A stretch of DNA of 64,000 bases from Adiantum capillus-veneris (Eukaryota > Streptophyta > Polypodiopsida > Polypodiales > Pteridaceae), in assembly GCA_014529385.2 (NCBI GenBank), contig CM043967.1:191001-255000 (forward strand). The letters run 5' to 3'. The notes below the pieces were generated by a model, which did not search any database, was not told where the DNA came from, and saw nothing but the letters and a program-made list of their open reading frames with translations. The translations under genes were made by a program, and so were the position numbers. This document shows positions 10,163-21,441 of the stretch, one piece after another; within the stretch, counting starts at the first letter, position 1, and each line of letters begins with the position of its first letter.

Positions 10163-12047
10163 TGTACTAGAGACAGTAATGTAAGCTCACGGGACATTTA
10201 TGACACTTTGTTGACTCTTTTCAATGCTGGAAATACGAATGTAAGTTCTAATGAGGGAAATGTATAGCCTATGGGGGTTTCTGAAAATGTTCTAGATCAG
10301 CCTATTACTGATGCAGATGTACATGATGTACTTGATGAGGAAAGGGCTGAAAATGAGCAGGCTAGAGGTATGCCAAAATGACTGGTGCACACTTTGCATG
10401 ACAGTAAATTGGATGCACCTTTGTCTAGTCGTACTCGTTGAGGCTCTCGCCATGCATCTTATGCATCAGATTGTTATGCTTTGGCTGTGTCTAGCTTACA
10501 TGATGTTGAGGAGCCTCTATCTTTTGATGAAGCACAGAATCCAAAAAATTGGATGGCTACCATGCAATCAGAATATGATGCACTCGTAGAAAATGACACA
10601 TGGACTTTATGTGATTTGCCTCTTGGAAAAAAGGCCATTGGTACAAAGTGGGTTTACAAGTTGAAACGCAAGCCGGATGGTGAGATTGATCGCCATAAGG
10701 CTCGACTTGTTGCAAAGGGTTATGCACAGCAAAAAGGCATAGATTATGAAGAGACTTTTTCTCCCACTTGTTGTATGACTACTGTGCGTTTTCTATGTGC
10801 ATTGGCATCTCATTTTGGTTGGGATGTACATCAATCAGACATTGTTACTGCTTTCTTGAATGGTGACATATTTGAGGAAGTTTATGTAATGCAACCTCAC
10901 GGTTTTGTCATAAAAGGACAAGAGGACAACGTGTGCAAATGTAACAAGGCTTTGTATGGGTTGAAGAAATCTCCTCGTGCTTGGTATGAGAAAGCTGACA
11001 CTCATTTCGTCAAACAAGGATTTCGTAATAGTCCAACAGAAAGCACATTGTATGTAAAGCGTGAGGGTGATGTACTTCTCATTGTGGTTCTTTATGTTGA
11101 TGATTTGCTGATCACTGGACCAAATGAGAGACATATTGCTGAATTTAAGGCTGATTTGAATGCTACGTTTAAGATGAAGGATTTGGGGCTGTTGCATCAT
11201 TACTTGGGTATACAGTTTAAGTAGTGTGATGTGGTATTGACTTGTGTCAGAAAAGTTACATAGAGACATTGCTATGTAAGTTTGGACTTGAGGATTGCAA
11301 ACCTATTGCCACTCCCATGGAAACAAGTTTGAAGTTGAGTCTACATGATGCTGGTGATCCTGCTGATGTCACTCTTTATCAAAATGCTATTGGCTGCCTC
11401 ATTTATGTATAAAGACGAGGCCGGATATTCAGTTTGCAGTCTCACAGGTTAGCAGATTTATGCATAGCCCAGGGTCTAAGCATTGGTAGGCTGTCAAGAG
11501 GATTTTTCGCTACCTTAGTGGCACTTTACATCTTGGCTTGTTTTATCCTAAGGGGGGATCATTGCCGCCAGACTTACATGCTTTTTCGGACTCAAATTGG
11601 GCTGGTTGTTTTGACACGCGAGTGTCCGCAAGTGGTTTTTGTTTCATGCTTGTCAGTTCATGTATATCCTGGTTGAGCAAGAAGCAACCTACTGTGGCCA
11701 CTTCGAGTTGTGAGGCTGAGTACAGGGCAGTCTTCACAGCTACGGTTCAGTGTGTATGGCTCAGACGCCTTATGGCTGATTTGGGTGTTGGACAGGACAC
11801 TGCCAACACTATCTACACTAACAGTCAAAGTGCATTGGCAATTGCGAGGAACCCAGTTTTTCATGCTCGCACAAAGCACATTGAGATGCATTACCACTAT
11901 GTCAGGGAGAGGCTCTCAGTAGGAGAGATCAGCTTGGGTTATGTGCCAACATAGGACAACCTTGTAGATCTTTTCACAAAGGCATTGTCTCGTGAGAAGC
12001 TTGAAGCCTTCCGCAAATCTTTGGGCTTACTCCCCTTTGTGGACTGA
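10163..12047 (+). pseudogene. Copia-2 reverse transcriptase and RNase H
   Basis: The linker before RT (10163-10480) has several stops. RT is well preserved at 10481-11222: GTKWVYKLKRKPDGE, KARLVAKGYAQQKG, motif A QSDIVTAFLNGD, NKALYGLKKSPRAWYE, and the intact catalytic box YVDDLL. The frame breaks at 11222 (TAG) and again around 11280-11530. RNase H resumes with SDSNWAGC, SWLSKKQPTVATSSCEAEYRA and HARTKHIEMHYH. A TAG at 11952-11954 interrupts the end, after which DNLVDLFTKALSREKLE runs in the same frame to TGA at 12045-12047, the original polyprotein end. Confidence 0.9.
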
Positions 12048-12104
12048 TCATGTCCTTAGGGAATGGCACTTACCTTTACTCATGTGATAGCTCTTATCCA
12101 CCGC

Positions 12105-12122
12105 ATCATTCTAGGGGGGATT
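12105..12122 (+). other. Copia-2 polypurine tract
   Basis: The purine run AGGGGGGA within CTAGGGGGGATT lies immediately before the TG of the 3' LTR, as needed to prime plus-strand synthesis. Confidence 0.8.
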
Positions 12123-12348
12123 TGTTACCATATACATGTGGTAGTGATGTGTGTGAACACATTAGGACCACCGGGGCATTTTTCCCTCTTTAGGAGGTTT
12201 TTTCCCTCGAGCATTGTATATACGTCCTTCACTCTAGGGCTATCTATCTTTCCATTTCACATTAAGTCATACACTCTCTATTGTGTGCCTTGAGCTTCCT
12301 TCTTCTTCTCCAAGTTGTGTATGTTTCTCTGCAACCCTAATTCCAACA
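12123..12348 (+). repeat. Copia-2 3' LTR
   Basis: Runs from TGTTACCATATACATG to TTCCAACA, 226 bp, homologous to the 5' LTR throughout. Satellite sequence resumes on the next base with the duplicated target TCTAC. Confidence 0.93.
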
Positions 12349-14790
12349 TCTACTTCCCAATTGCTAGTCTGAATGGCCAAGTGGTGGATCTAGGATCTAC
12401 TCATCCCACAGACATTGTGTAAAATTACAAGTGTTATGATGGCCAACTGTTGAATGCACCTAACTTTAAGACAAGGTTAGAATGGACAAGTGGTGGATCT
12501 AGGACACACCAACAATTCAAACCATAATTCAAGCCTTTGTTATAATGGCCAAGTGGTGGATCTTTGATGCATCTACTTTCCAATTCTTAGTCTAAATGGC
12601 CAGGTGGTGGAATATCTAGGATCTACTCATCCCACAAACATTGTGTCAAATTACAAGTGTTATCATGGGCAAGTGTTGAATGTACCTAACTTTAAGACAT
12701 GGTTAGAATGGCCAAGTGGTGGATCTAAGATCTACTCATTCCACAAACATTGTGTAAAATTACAAGTGTTATGATGGCCAAGTGTTGAATGTACCTAACT
12801 TTAAGACATGGTTAGAATGCCAAGTGGTGGATCTAAGAGACACCAACAATTGCATCCACATTTCAAGCATTCATTATTATAATAGCCAAGTGGTGGATCT
12901 TTGATGCACCTACTTCCTAATTCTTAGTCTAAATCCCTAAGTGGTGGATCTAGGATCTACACATCCCACAAACATTGGGTAAAAGTTAGAACAATTATGA
13001 TGGCCAAGTGTTAAAGGCACCTAGCTTTAAGATATTGGTTAGAATGGCCAAGTGGTGGATCTAGGAGACAGCATTGGATCTAGATTGCAAGCCTTCGTTA
13101 TAATAGCCAAGTGGTGGGTCTTTGATGCACCTACTTCCCAATTCCTAGTCTAAATGACCAAGTGGTGGATCTAAGATCTACTAATCCCACAAACATTGTC
13201 AAAAATTACAAGTGTTATGATGGCCAAGTGTTGAATGCATCTAACTTTAAGATATGGGTTAGAATGGCCAAGTGGTGGATCTAAGAGACACAAACAATTG
13301 GATCCACAATTCAAACCTTCGTTATAATGGCCAAGTGGTGGATCTTTGATGCACCTACTTTCCAATTCTTGGTGTAAATGGACATGTGGTGGATCTATGA
13401 TCTACTGATCCCACACACATTGTGTAAAATTACAAGTGTTATGATGGACAAGTGTTGAATGGACCTAATTTTAAGACATGGTTAGAATGCCAAGTGGTGG
13501 ATCTAGGAGGCACCAACAATTGGATCCACATTTCAAGCATTTGTTATTATAATGGCCAAGTGGTGGATGTTTGATGTATCTACTTCCTTTTTTCTTAGTC
13601 TAAAAGGCCAAGTGGTGGATCTAGGATCTACTCATCACACAAACATTGGGTAAAAATTACAACTGTTATGATGGCCAAGTGTTGAATGCACCTAAATTTA
13701 AGACATGGGTTAAAATGTCCAAGTGGTGGATCTAGGAGACACCAACAATTGGATCCACGTTTCAAGCCTTCGTTTATAATGGCCAAGTGTTGGATCTTTG
13801 ATCTACCTACTTCCCAATTCTTAGTATAAATGGCCAACTGGTGGATCTAAGATCTACTTATCCCAAAAACATTGTGTAAAATTACAAGTGTTATGATGGC
13901 CAGGTGTTCAATGCACCTAACTTTAAGACATGGTTAGAATGGCCAAGTGGTGGATCTAAGAGACACCAACAATTGGATCCACAATTTAAGCTTTTGTTAT
14001 AATGGCCAAGTGTGGATCTTTGATGCACCTACTACAATACTTGGTTAGAATGGTCAAGTGGTGGATGTAAGGTCTATATATTTCACACACTTTGTTTAGA
14101 ATAGAAAGTTGTTGGATGTAGGAGAAACTAACCATTGCATCCACCTTGCAAGACGTGCTTAGAATGGCCAAGTGGTGGATTTGAATTGAAACCACCTTCA
14201 AAACTTGCCTAAGTGTTGGATCTAAGGTGTACATATTGCACACAATTTGTTTAGAATAGAAATTTGGTGGATATAGGAGAAACCAACCATTGCATCCACC
14301 TTACAAGACGTGTTTAGAATGGCCAAGTGGTGGATCTGAATTGCAATCACCTTCAAGACTTGGTTAGAATGGTGAGGTGGTGGATCTAAGGTGTTCATAT
14401 AGCACACATTTTGTTTAAAATGGGAAGTTGGTGGATGTAGAAGAAACCAACCATTGCATCCACCTTGGAAGACCTAGTTATAATGGCCAAGTGGTGGATC
14501 TTGGATGCACCCACCTTCAAAGAGTTGACTAGAATGGCCAAATAGTGAATCTAGTGTCTACCTATCCTACATACTTTATTTGATGATTCAATGTGATGGA
14601 TCTAAGATACACCAACAATTGTACCCACCTTTCAAAGACTTGCTTAGAATGGCCAAGTGGTGGATCTTTGATGCAACACCTTTCAAGGCTTGGTTAGAAT
14701 GGCCAAGTGGTGGATCTTTGATGCACCATCTTTCAAGGCTTGGTTAGAATGGCCAAGTGGTGGATATAAGATGGATACAATCTTGAAATG
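12349..14790. repeat. Satellite array, segment 2
   Basis: This continues the array of segment 1. The same four monomers with AATGGCCAAGTGGTGGATC are present to about 14030. From 14040 the monomers drift: inserts now read TAGAATAGAAAGTTGTTGG, ACCATTGCATCCACCTT and CACCTTCAAGACTTGGTTAG, and spacing becomes irregular. The last recognisable cores are at about 14655, 14700 and 14750. Such decay towards an edge is typical of satellite arrays, where homogenisation acts mainly in the interior. Confidence 0.9.
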
Positions 14791-15051
14791 TATTTCAAAT
14801 GGTTTAATTTAAAGGATTCAATATAACCTACCTTGAAAATTTTATTCTAGATGACTTATGGGATGTAGGATACACCTACTTTGGCTGTCAAATGTCTAAA
14901 TTGGATAGATTTGGTTTTAGAATCTAGAAGTCTTGAAGAGTGTAATTAAAATGTTATGTGTCAATTAAGTTTTGTACGCTTTCAAAGCATTATGACATTC
15001 AATGTGTCATTATAGATTCTAACTAGTTATTTGTGTTTTCTTTGATTTTAG
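14791..15051. other. Unassigned AT-rich stretch before the DGQHS gene fragment
   Basis: No repeat core or ORF is seen. The end (TGTTTTCTTTGATTTTAG, up to 15051) looks like a polypyrimidine tract plus 3' splice site, so this may be the end of an intron. Confidence 0.35.
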
Positions 15052-16466
15052 AGAAAAAATGATTCAAAAACAAAAATCAATGACGGTTCCTGTTAATGTT
15101 GACTTTGCAAGTGACAATAAGAGAAGATGATACTTAGATGTTTATGGAGTGCAAGGTGCACAATTTCATAAAGTGCATGTCTTTGTGGCTAGTGACAAAG
15201 ATGAAAATAGATTTGATGATTTAGGGCAGGTAGTCTTTGCAAGTGTTTCAACAATTGAAGGACATCCTGACATTGAGTGCATTAACATCATACCTCGAAT
15301 TACTGAGTACCAACTATTGGAAAATTCCTATGTCGTTGAAAAATGGTCAAAGACAAGGAAGAGACAATGTTTTCACGAGGTTGGGATGGTAATGAAGATT
15401 TATTTGATATCACTGCAGCTAGGCTACAAGATGCAATTATTGTTGCTTTAGTAGGCAATCAAGTGAAGAATAAGAAATCAAATAAGAAGACCATAACCAA
15501 AAAGGCAAGGGGTGTTACAACAGCTAGTGTTGCAGATGTAGATAAGGCCATTTTGAGATCAAAGGACATAAGAAATCAATCCTTATTAAGGTTTGTGGAG
15601 CCAGATTGCTTAGAGAACGAGGTCTAAAACGCAAAGAAGAGTGCTACATGAGGCATGGAAAAGTATTTGACAACCTTCCCTTTCAAGTATAGGGAACACA
15701 AGATTCCCGTCACTAATTGCTTACTTGCTCCTAATCATTATAATTGTCATCAGCTAAATCCTGATCAAGTACAAAATTGTATGCTCTTCTTTGGAGCAAG
15801 TGCAAATCGGCCTTCATCATGTGCTTATTTAATTCCTGTAAAGAATTGTGGTTAAAAGTTTGGAGTTCCAATGACACGTATTGAGGTAGAAGAAGAAAGA
15901 CTTGTTGAATACAAGTTTTGGATCATTGATGGACAACACTCAATTTATGCAACCAAAATGCTAAGATTTCAATAAATGAAAAAGGATGGTGGCTCCTCGG
16001 GGAGTTCACTATGTGTAAAACTACCATATCATGTGCGTTCAAGACATGTTTGTGAAACCCCTTATCTGTGAATTTTGTTAGAAATATAATGTACCCTTTT
16101 ATTTTAAAATCTGTAAGTTTTTTTCAAATTTGAAAAAATAATGCCCTTCTGCATATATATTTCTGTAAGTTTCAAGAACTTTAAATACCCTTCTGTTGAA
16201 CTCACGTGATAGGTTACGGGGGTGGCTCCCAGGATCTAATACAAGTTTATGAGAAAATAAAGGCCACGATTGTTGTAGATCTATCCCCACAAGATACAAC
16301 AGCCATATCAGGCATAGAAAATGAGGAGGCCAAGGTGCTATATGTTAAGCAACCAGCTTACAATGATATTCTCAAGCATCTTCGCAGTTAGTGGATATTT
16401 CAAAAACGCCCATCACGTCTAAACATTAGAGAAAAGGAAGGTGCAAAATCTCGCACACCTTGGGAT
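15052..16466 (+). pseudogene. Broken gene with a DGQHS motif, product unknown
   Basis: A coding-like region begins after a good 3' splice site, with ATG at 15059. Frame 2 runs 15059-15345 with one TGA, giving VYGVQGAQFHKVHVF and IECINIIPRITEYQLLE. Frame 1 then continues to 15975 with four stops, giving FDITAARLQDAIIVALVG, KIPVTNCLLAPNHYNCHQLN and FWIIDGQHSIYATKMLRFQ. The DGQHS segment resembles the DGQHR/ParB-like nuclease motif, but I only match the motif and do not claim the function. A MITE (15994-16234) interrupts it. After the MITE DLIQVYEKIKATIVVDLS and AKVLYVKQPAYNDILKHLRS continue to a canonical donor, GAT|GTAAGT at 16467. It is either a decayed host gene or an ORF of an unknown element. 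Confidence 0.5.
15994..16234 (+). mobile_element. MITE copy 1 (~241 bp)
   Basis: The sequence is homologous, in opposite orientation, to 34362-34610. Termini are imperfect inverted repeats (TCCTCGGGGAGTTCAC versus TCCTGGGAGCCAC) with a second inverted pair just inside (CATATCATGTGCGTTCAA versus CTATCACGTGAGTTCAA). It has no coding capacity. No clear target duplication is visible for this copy. Confidence 0.65.
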
Positions 16467-16569
16467 GTAAGTTTTCTTTTTCTTTCTCCCTCATGATTAT
16501 ATAATGAGAAAACAACTAAAATTATTATATTTAATTTGTTTTGGATCATGCAATTCACCCGTTTATGAG
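16467..16569 (+). other. Possible intron start
   Basis: Begins GTAAGTTTTC after the DGQHS fragment and is T-rich. It runs into the truncated gag of Ty3 element A, so the rest of the intron, if real, is displaced. Confidence 0.35.
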
Positions 16570-16574
16570 GTAAA

Positions 16575-17455
16575 TGGGCCCGGAATTTGGGAAACAAGAT
16601 CCCTCCATCCATGTTAAAGAAGGACCATTTTGTGGCAAACCTAAAAGAAAGTCTAAAGTTAAAATTTAAGCTAAAAAGGCTCGCCACCTTCGAAGAGGCA
16701 ATCACCATTGCTAGAAAGAAAGAATGGAAAGCTCAAAGTCTTAATGAATACAGGAAAGTGGCCCCTGAGCAAAATAATGGTAGCCAAAAGGAGGAGAATT
16801 AGGCAGATGTTGGAGGCCAACCTATTCAAAGGGCTGCTAATACCGAACAGTTGCAACGGAATATGGAAGACATGATGACCATGATGCATGAATTACGCCT
16901 TAGTGTTCTTGGTGGTGGAGGTGGTCGTGGTCGTGGACATGGTAGAGGAATGGCTCAGGCATGTGAGGCTCATCCTAATGCTAATGCGGGTCGTGGACAA
17001 GGTGGTTTTGAGCCGTAGAGAAGGTTCATTCCTACTTGTTATAATTGTAGTGAGCTTGGTCACATCATCACTTATTGTCCAAAGACAACAAGGATGGGAG
17101 GGGATATGTTTCCACTTCCTCAACAGATTCCTAAAAGAGCTAATGATTATGCCTTGGATATACAGGGAGATCAAGGTACTTGACAGGGAAAATCAAGCCT
17201 CGACCTCTGGTGGTCATGTGGGTATTGTGCAGGTAGAAAAGAAAGACGCAGATGTGTTGCCAGTAGGCAAAAGAGAGAGGGAAGGCTATACAGCACCAGG
17301 GCCTCGTAGAAAGAAAGGGAAGGAGAAGGAGGGTGAAGATGCGAAAGCCAAGAGAAAGAGAAAACCTCGTATACAATTTGAAGTGGCAGATTTGCCTTTG
17401 GGATAAGGCCAAACAGCTTACAGTTTAAAGAAGGCATGATTGGGAGGAAAGTAGA
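16575..17455 (+). pseudogene. Ty3 element A gag, C-terminal half
   Basis: Reads MLKKDHFVANLKESLKLKF and TFEEAITIARKKEWKAQ (end of the gag core), then a Gly/Arg-rich stretch and a CCHC zinc knuckle CYNCSELGHIITYC (~17037-17078). MGGDMFPLPQQIPKRANDYA and a Lys/Arg-rich linker follow. Stops occur at 16799-16801 and elsewhere, with frame changes. It aligns with element B (DRFLASLWENIHWRVELKKR; CYNCGELSHISPQC). The N-terminal half is missing. Confidence 0.82.
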
Positions 17456-18178
17456 TTGTACTTTGAACATTTGATGAATATGGTGCCCAAACTTAAAAGG
17501 CAGTGGAAGTCATTAGTGAATCCAAAAAAAGAGTTGAAGCATGGACAAGTGAGAGTGCTGTCTATGGGAGAGTTACCCGACATCTTTCCCTTGGTGGACG
17601 GTTGGCACAAAGGTGTGGGCATGGGAGAAGCCTACATTGATGGAGGTGCTCAAGTTTGTGTGATCACACAGTCATGTGTCGAGAGACTGGGTCTCATTAC
17701 ATGCAGAAGCTCTGGGTTTTGGATTCGCCTGGCAAACCATGCTCAAGTGAAATGTTTGGGAATGATCAAGAAGTTAAAAGTCGAAGTGTTTAACGTGAAG
17801 GTTATGGTAGGCTTTCATGTTATGCGAGCTGGTCTAGGAGCCTTCCCTCTCATTTTGGGACAACCTTGGTTGAGAGCTGTGGGTGCCGTGCAAGATTGGC
17901 GCAAGGGCACAATTGGTGTGCATGACAAGAAGGGTGAAAAGAGAGTGTTTGATATGACTACCAAACATCTTGTGGCACTTGAATATGTGAGTGAGAATAA
18001 TGAGTCCAAAACTACCAGTGATGATAGTTCTGAAGACTCAAAAAGTAGCACTACTTTGAGTTCTAGTGATGAGGGTGAAATGTCATTCTTGTTGTTGGGT
18101 GAGGAACAAAGAGAAGTCAGTGAGGTGCTGCAATTGTTAGGGAATATAAATGCTTCAAGCCGTTTAGAGAAATTGTAA
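17456..18178 (+). pseudogene. Ty3 element A protease region
   Basis: An open stretch of 240 codons begins FEHLMNMVPKLKRQWKSLVN and contains the retropepsin active site YIDGGAQVCVIT followed by a second-half FPLILGQPWLRAVGAVQDW. An acidic Ser-rich linker follows (DDSSEDSKSS). The active site is Asp-Gly-Gly rather than Asp-Ser/Thr-Gly; element B has the same DGGAQ, so this is a family trait rather than damage. It would cleave the polyprotein. Confidence 0.85.
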
Positions 18179-19160
18179 GAGTTGATGCAGCCATAATAGG
18201 AATTGCCAGTGAAGAAAGAGTCATTTCAAAATATGTTGAGTACTGATTTGACACAAGGAGAAAGAAGGGATTACTTAGCAATGTTGGATAGGTTTCCAAA
18301 TCTTTTCATTACCTCATATCAGGAAATAAGGGTTTTGTTGGGGATCCTGTGAAGATCAAGCTAGTTGAAGGGGCAAAGCAAATACGACAGAAAATTAAGA
18401 AGGATGGGTAAGGAACGGATGAATGCTTTAAAGGAAGAAGTAGATAAGATTTTGGATGCAAGGTTCATTGTGATAGTGGATAATGATGAATGGGTGAGCC
18501 CTGTAGTAGTCACCCCAAAGAAAGATGGTTGTTGGAGAGTTTGTGTTGATTACAAGCCACTAAATGCGGACCAAGAAAGATCCTTACCCTTTGCCTTTTA
18601 TTGATCAATTGCTAGATGCAATGGCTGGTTTTGAGAGATACAGTGTCTGTGATGGGTATTCAGGATACTTTTAGCTTATCCTTGCTCCTGAAGACCGAAA
18701 AAAGACTACTTTTATCACGCCATGGGGTTGTTTTTGCTTTTGTTGCCTTCCTTTTGGGTTGACAAATGGACCAGGAGCATTTGAAAGAAAAGTAGATTGG
18801 GTCCTTACCCCATTCCTTGGGAAGTTTGTCAAATTGATAGATAATTTTTGTGTATACAGTTCAGGGAAAGAGCATGTTCAAAATTTTGAAATGACTTTTT
18901 CCAGGTATGATGAATGCGGGGGTCAGCTCAATCCTTAAAAATGTCATTTGGCACAGCCACGGGTGAGGCTTCTTGGGCATGTTATGTTAGAAAATGGGAT
19001 TGAAGCAGATCCAGAGAAAGTAGAGGCTTTGCTGTTACTGTCATCTCCAAAAGATACTAGACAGTTGGCCACTTTCATACAAAAAGTTAAATATCTATCT
19101 CGCTTCATACCCTTGGCATCATAGCTATTATATCCATTGTAGCAAACAATCAAGAATGAT
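18179..19160 (+). pseudogene. Ty3 element A reverse transcriptase
   Basis: RT motifs in order are EEVDKILDARFI, WVSPVVVTPKKDGCWRVCVDYKPL, YSGYF, LPFGLTNGPGAFERKV, and the active-site box LIDNFCVYSSG at about 18834-18865. The box reads Asp-Asn, where Ty3 enzymes have Asp-Asp. RLLGHVMLENGIEADPEKVEA follows. Several frameshifts and stops interrupt the domain. The Asp-Asn change also occurs in element B, with different third codon bases. Confidence 0.86.
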
Positions 19161-19163
19161 CCC

Positions 19164-20120
19164 TTGGAATGGTCTCATGACTGTGACGAGGTTTTTGACA
19201 AAGTTAAAGAGGTTTTGAGTATGTTACCTATTAAGCAAGCTCCTGACTGGGAAAAAGAGTTTTATGTCAACCCATCAGTGGGAGATGATTTTATTGGAGC
19301 TATGTTATTGCAAAGGGGGAAGGAATCTCTTTATATGAAGCATGTTCATTATGCTAGCAGAGTGAAGACTCCTCATGAAAGAGATTTTTCTGAAATTGAA
19401 TTGGTGATGACCAATATGGTTTATGCTTGCAGGCAATTCAAACACTATTTTCTGAAAAAGTCATTCACCTTTCTTACTAGCTATTCATTGCTTCCCCAGT
19501 TGTTCAATAATTCAAATATATCAAAAACAGTAATGAGATGGGTTATTGAGCTCCAAGACTTTCAATTCACTTTTTTGGTGGAAGAAAGTACTCGGGCTAC
19601 CTTAGCAGATCTTCTCACCTATAAGGATACTCCGGTTTTGGTCAAAGAAGAGGTGGTGCGGAAAAAGGTAGTTGAGACTCCTGCCATCTCTAATGCTTCA
19701 TTGTTGTACTTTGATGGTTCTTATCAAAAAAGTCATGATGTTGATTTAGGAGGCATTGCCATTTATGATGCACAAGGGAAGCTTATGAGAAAGCAAGGGT
19801 TGAAACTTGATGCAAAGAGTAACAATGAAGCAGAATACATGGCTCTTGAAAGTGGTTTGCATATTTGCTTACAATTGGGAAATAGACGCTTGCAAATTAA
19901 GGGAGATGCTTTGTTGGTTATGCAGCAAGTGTTGGGAGTATGGAAGAATAAGAACCCTAAACTGAAGAATTTATGCTTCAAAGTGAAGGCGTTTCTCAAA
20001 AATCTTGAAGCATGGAATTTGCAGCATATTGAGAGGTCTCTAAATGAAGAAGCTCATGATGCTGCTCAAGAGATGATTACTTGTGCGTTTGTGGTAAAGG
20101 CAGATGCCTCTTTATCATAG
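19164..20120 (+). pseudogene. Ty3 element A: degenerate RNase H plus second RNase H
   Basis: This is an open frame of 318 codons. Residues ~25-150 are the Ty3 RNase H/tether (EKEFYVNPSVGDDFIGAMLL, HYASRVKTPHERDFSEIE, FKHYFLKKSFTFLTSYSLL). Its normal catalytic Asp positions read NPS and TSYS, so it is inactive by design or decay. Residues ~175-300 are a complete plant/archaeal-type RNase H: LYFDGSYQKSHDVDLGGIAI, SNNEAEYMALESGL, IKGDALLVMQQVLGVWKNKN and HIERSLNEEAHDAA. Asp, Glu and Asp are in place; the final Asp is displaced (AHDAA). It would remove RNA from RNA:DNA hybrids during cDNA synthesis. Confidence 0.86.
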
Positions 20121-20178
20121 GAGGAAAATTTAATCAAAGGAAGTGCATTTTTTGTTGACAGGTGTTCTACCTGAAGGT

Positions 20179-21400
20179 TTACCATCTTCTAGAAAGTATA
20201 CGTTTATAACAAAAGCCAGGAAATACAAAATGCTTGATCATGTGCTTTACATGAAAGGAGGTGATTTGGTTTTGCGTCCTGTGCCTTGGAAAGAGGAAAT
20301 TTAAAAAATCTTGGAAGAAAATCATGAGGGGTCTTGTGGAGGTCATTTTGCTATGAAGATCATGTTGCATAAGGTCTTGCAAGAAGGTTATATATGGCCG
20401 AGTATTCAATGGGATGTTAATCATTGGTGCAAGTCATGTTTGCCTTGTCAAAGGATGGGAAAGAGAATTTTGAAGCCTGAGTTACGAAAGACAATTTTAG
20501 CTTTTGATGTGTTTGAAAAATGGATTCTTGATGCTATTGGACCCTTACCTATGACTAGCAAGAGAAATGCTTATATTTTGACAGCAGTGGATTATTTGTC
20601 ACGATGGGCAGAAGCCAAGGCTGTCGAACAGATTACCAGTAAAGAGATAGGAGAATTTGTTTATGAGTACATATGTTGTAAATTTGGTGTGCCACTAGAG
20701 CTACTTTCTGATAGATGACCAGGATCTAGAGGAGAATTGTTTGATTTCTTATACGAAAAGCTCAATATACAGCATAGGTGCAATTCTCCCTATTATCCAC
20801 AATTCAATGATCTTAATGAAAGGTTCAATGTAAAGTTGGTAAAGATCTTGAAAAAGATGACGTAGACACATGGGAAGACTCGGGATTGAGAGTTGCTTGT
20901 ACGTTATGCGCCTATAGAATTGCTATCAAAACGAGCACAAGATTTTCCCATTACCACTTGCTTTATGGCAAGGAAGCTTTATTGCCAATTGAAGTGGGAA
21001 TTCCTGCTCTCAAGTTGTTGTCATTGGAAGATGAGGAGCAAACAAATGCATGGCAGAAAAGGTTATTGGATTTACAATGCTTGCAATTGGATAGAGTTTT
21101 AGCTTTGAGCTACTATGAAGAAGTGTCAAGGAAGGCTCAGCTAAAAGCCAATGAGTGCGTGGAAGATAAAATTTTTGAGAAGAGTGATTTAGTGTTGAGA
21201 ATGGCACATATTAGTTGGCAGACTTAAATGGTGCACAACATAAGTATCATGTTAATGGTTATAGATCGAAGAAGTATCTGGCACGTTTAATGAAAATTGT
21301 GACTGATGAAATGCTATCAATAGAAGGAGACAATATGGAGACATCTTAAAATGTGAATGAGGTTTCTGGGGATGAAATGCAGTAGTTATTCACCTTAGGG
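20179..21400 (+). pseudogene. Ty3 element A integrase
   Basis: An H2C2 zinc domain (NHEGSCGGHFAMK ... WCKSCLPCQRMGKR) is followed by the catalytic core with EKWILDAIGPLP, VDYLSRWAEAKAVEQ and LELLSDR. A TGA follows at 20716-20718, and the Glu region reads NDLNERFNVK. C-terminal sequence (ITTCFMARKLY-like, then KARLARL-like fragments) decays in several frames to about 21400. Element B has lost this core. Confidence 0.82.
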
Positions 21401-21427
21401 ACCTCTGCTTGTCATGAATGACTAAGC

Positions 21428-21441
21428 AGGCAAGGGGGGGT
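21428..21441 (+). other. Ty3 element A polypurine tract
   Basis: AGGCAAGGGGGGGT lies directly before TGGCAAGC, the probable start of the 3' LTR. Confidence 0.7.

Larger units (their letters stand above)
7171..12348 (+). mobile_element. Copia-2: full-length, inactivated Ty1/copia retrotransposon
   Basis: The element is 5178 bp with LTRs at both ends, PBS, gag, protease, integrase, RT, RNase H and PPT in copia order. It is inserted in the satellite: left flank CCTAC (7166-7170), right flank TCTAC (12349-12353), a 5 bp target duplication with one later mutation. The two LTRs differ at roughly 14 positions in 226 (counted by eye). The coding region has several frameshifts and stops, so it is older than Copia-1 judged by coding decay. 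Protein similarity to Copia-1 is clear (CEGCILGKM, VHSDVCGPM), so they belong to related lineages. Confidence 0.93.

Noticed and set aside
6093-14790. CRISPR-like array
   Set aside because: Spacers are related to each other, monomers vary in length and the genome is plant nuclear; it is a satellite.
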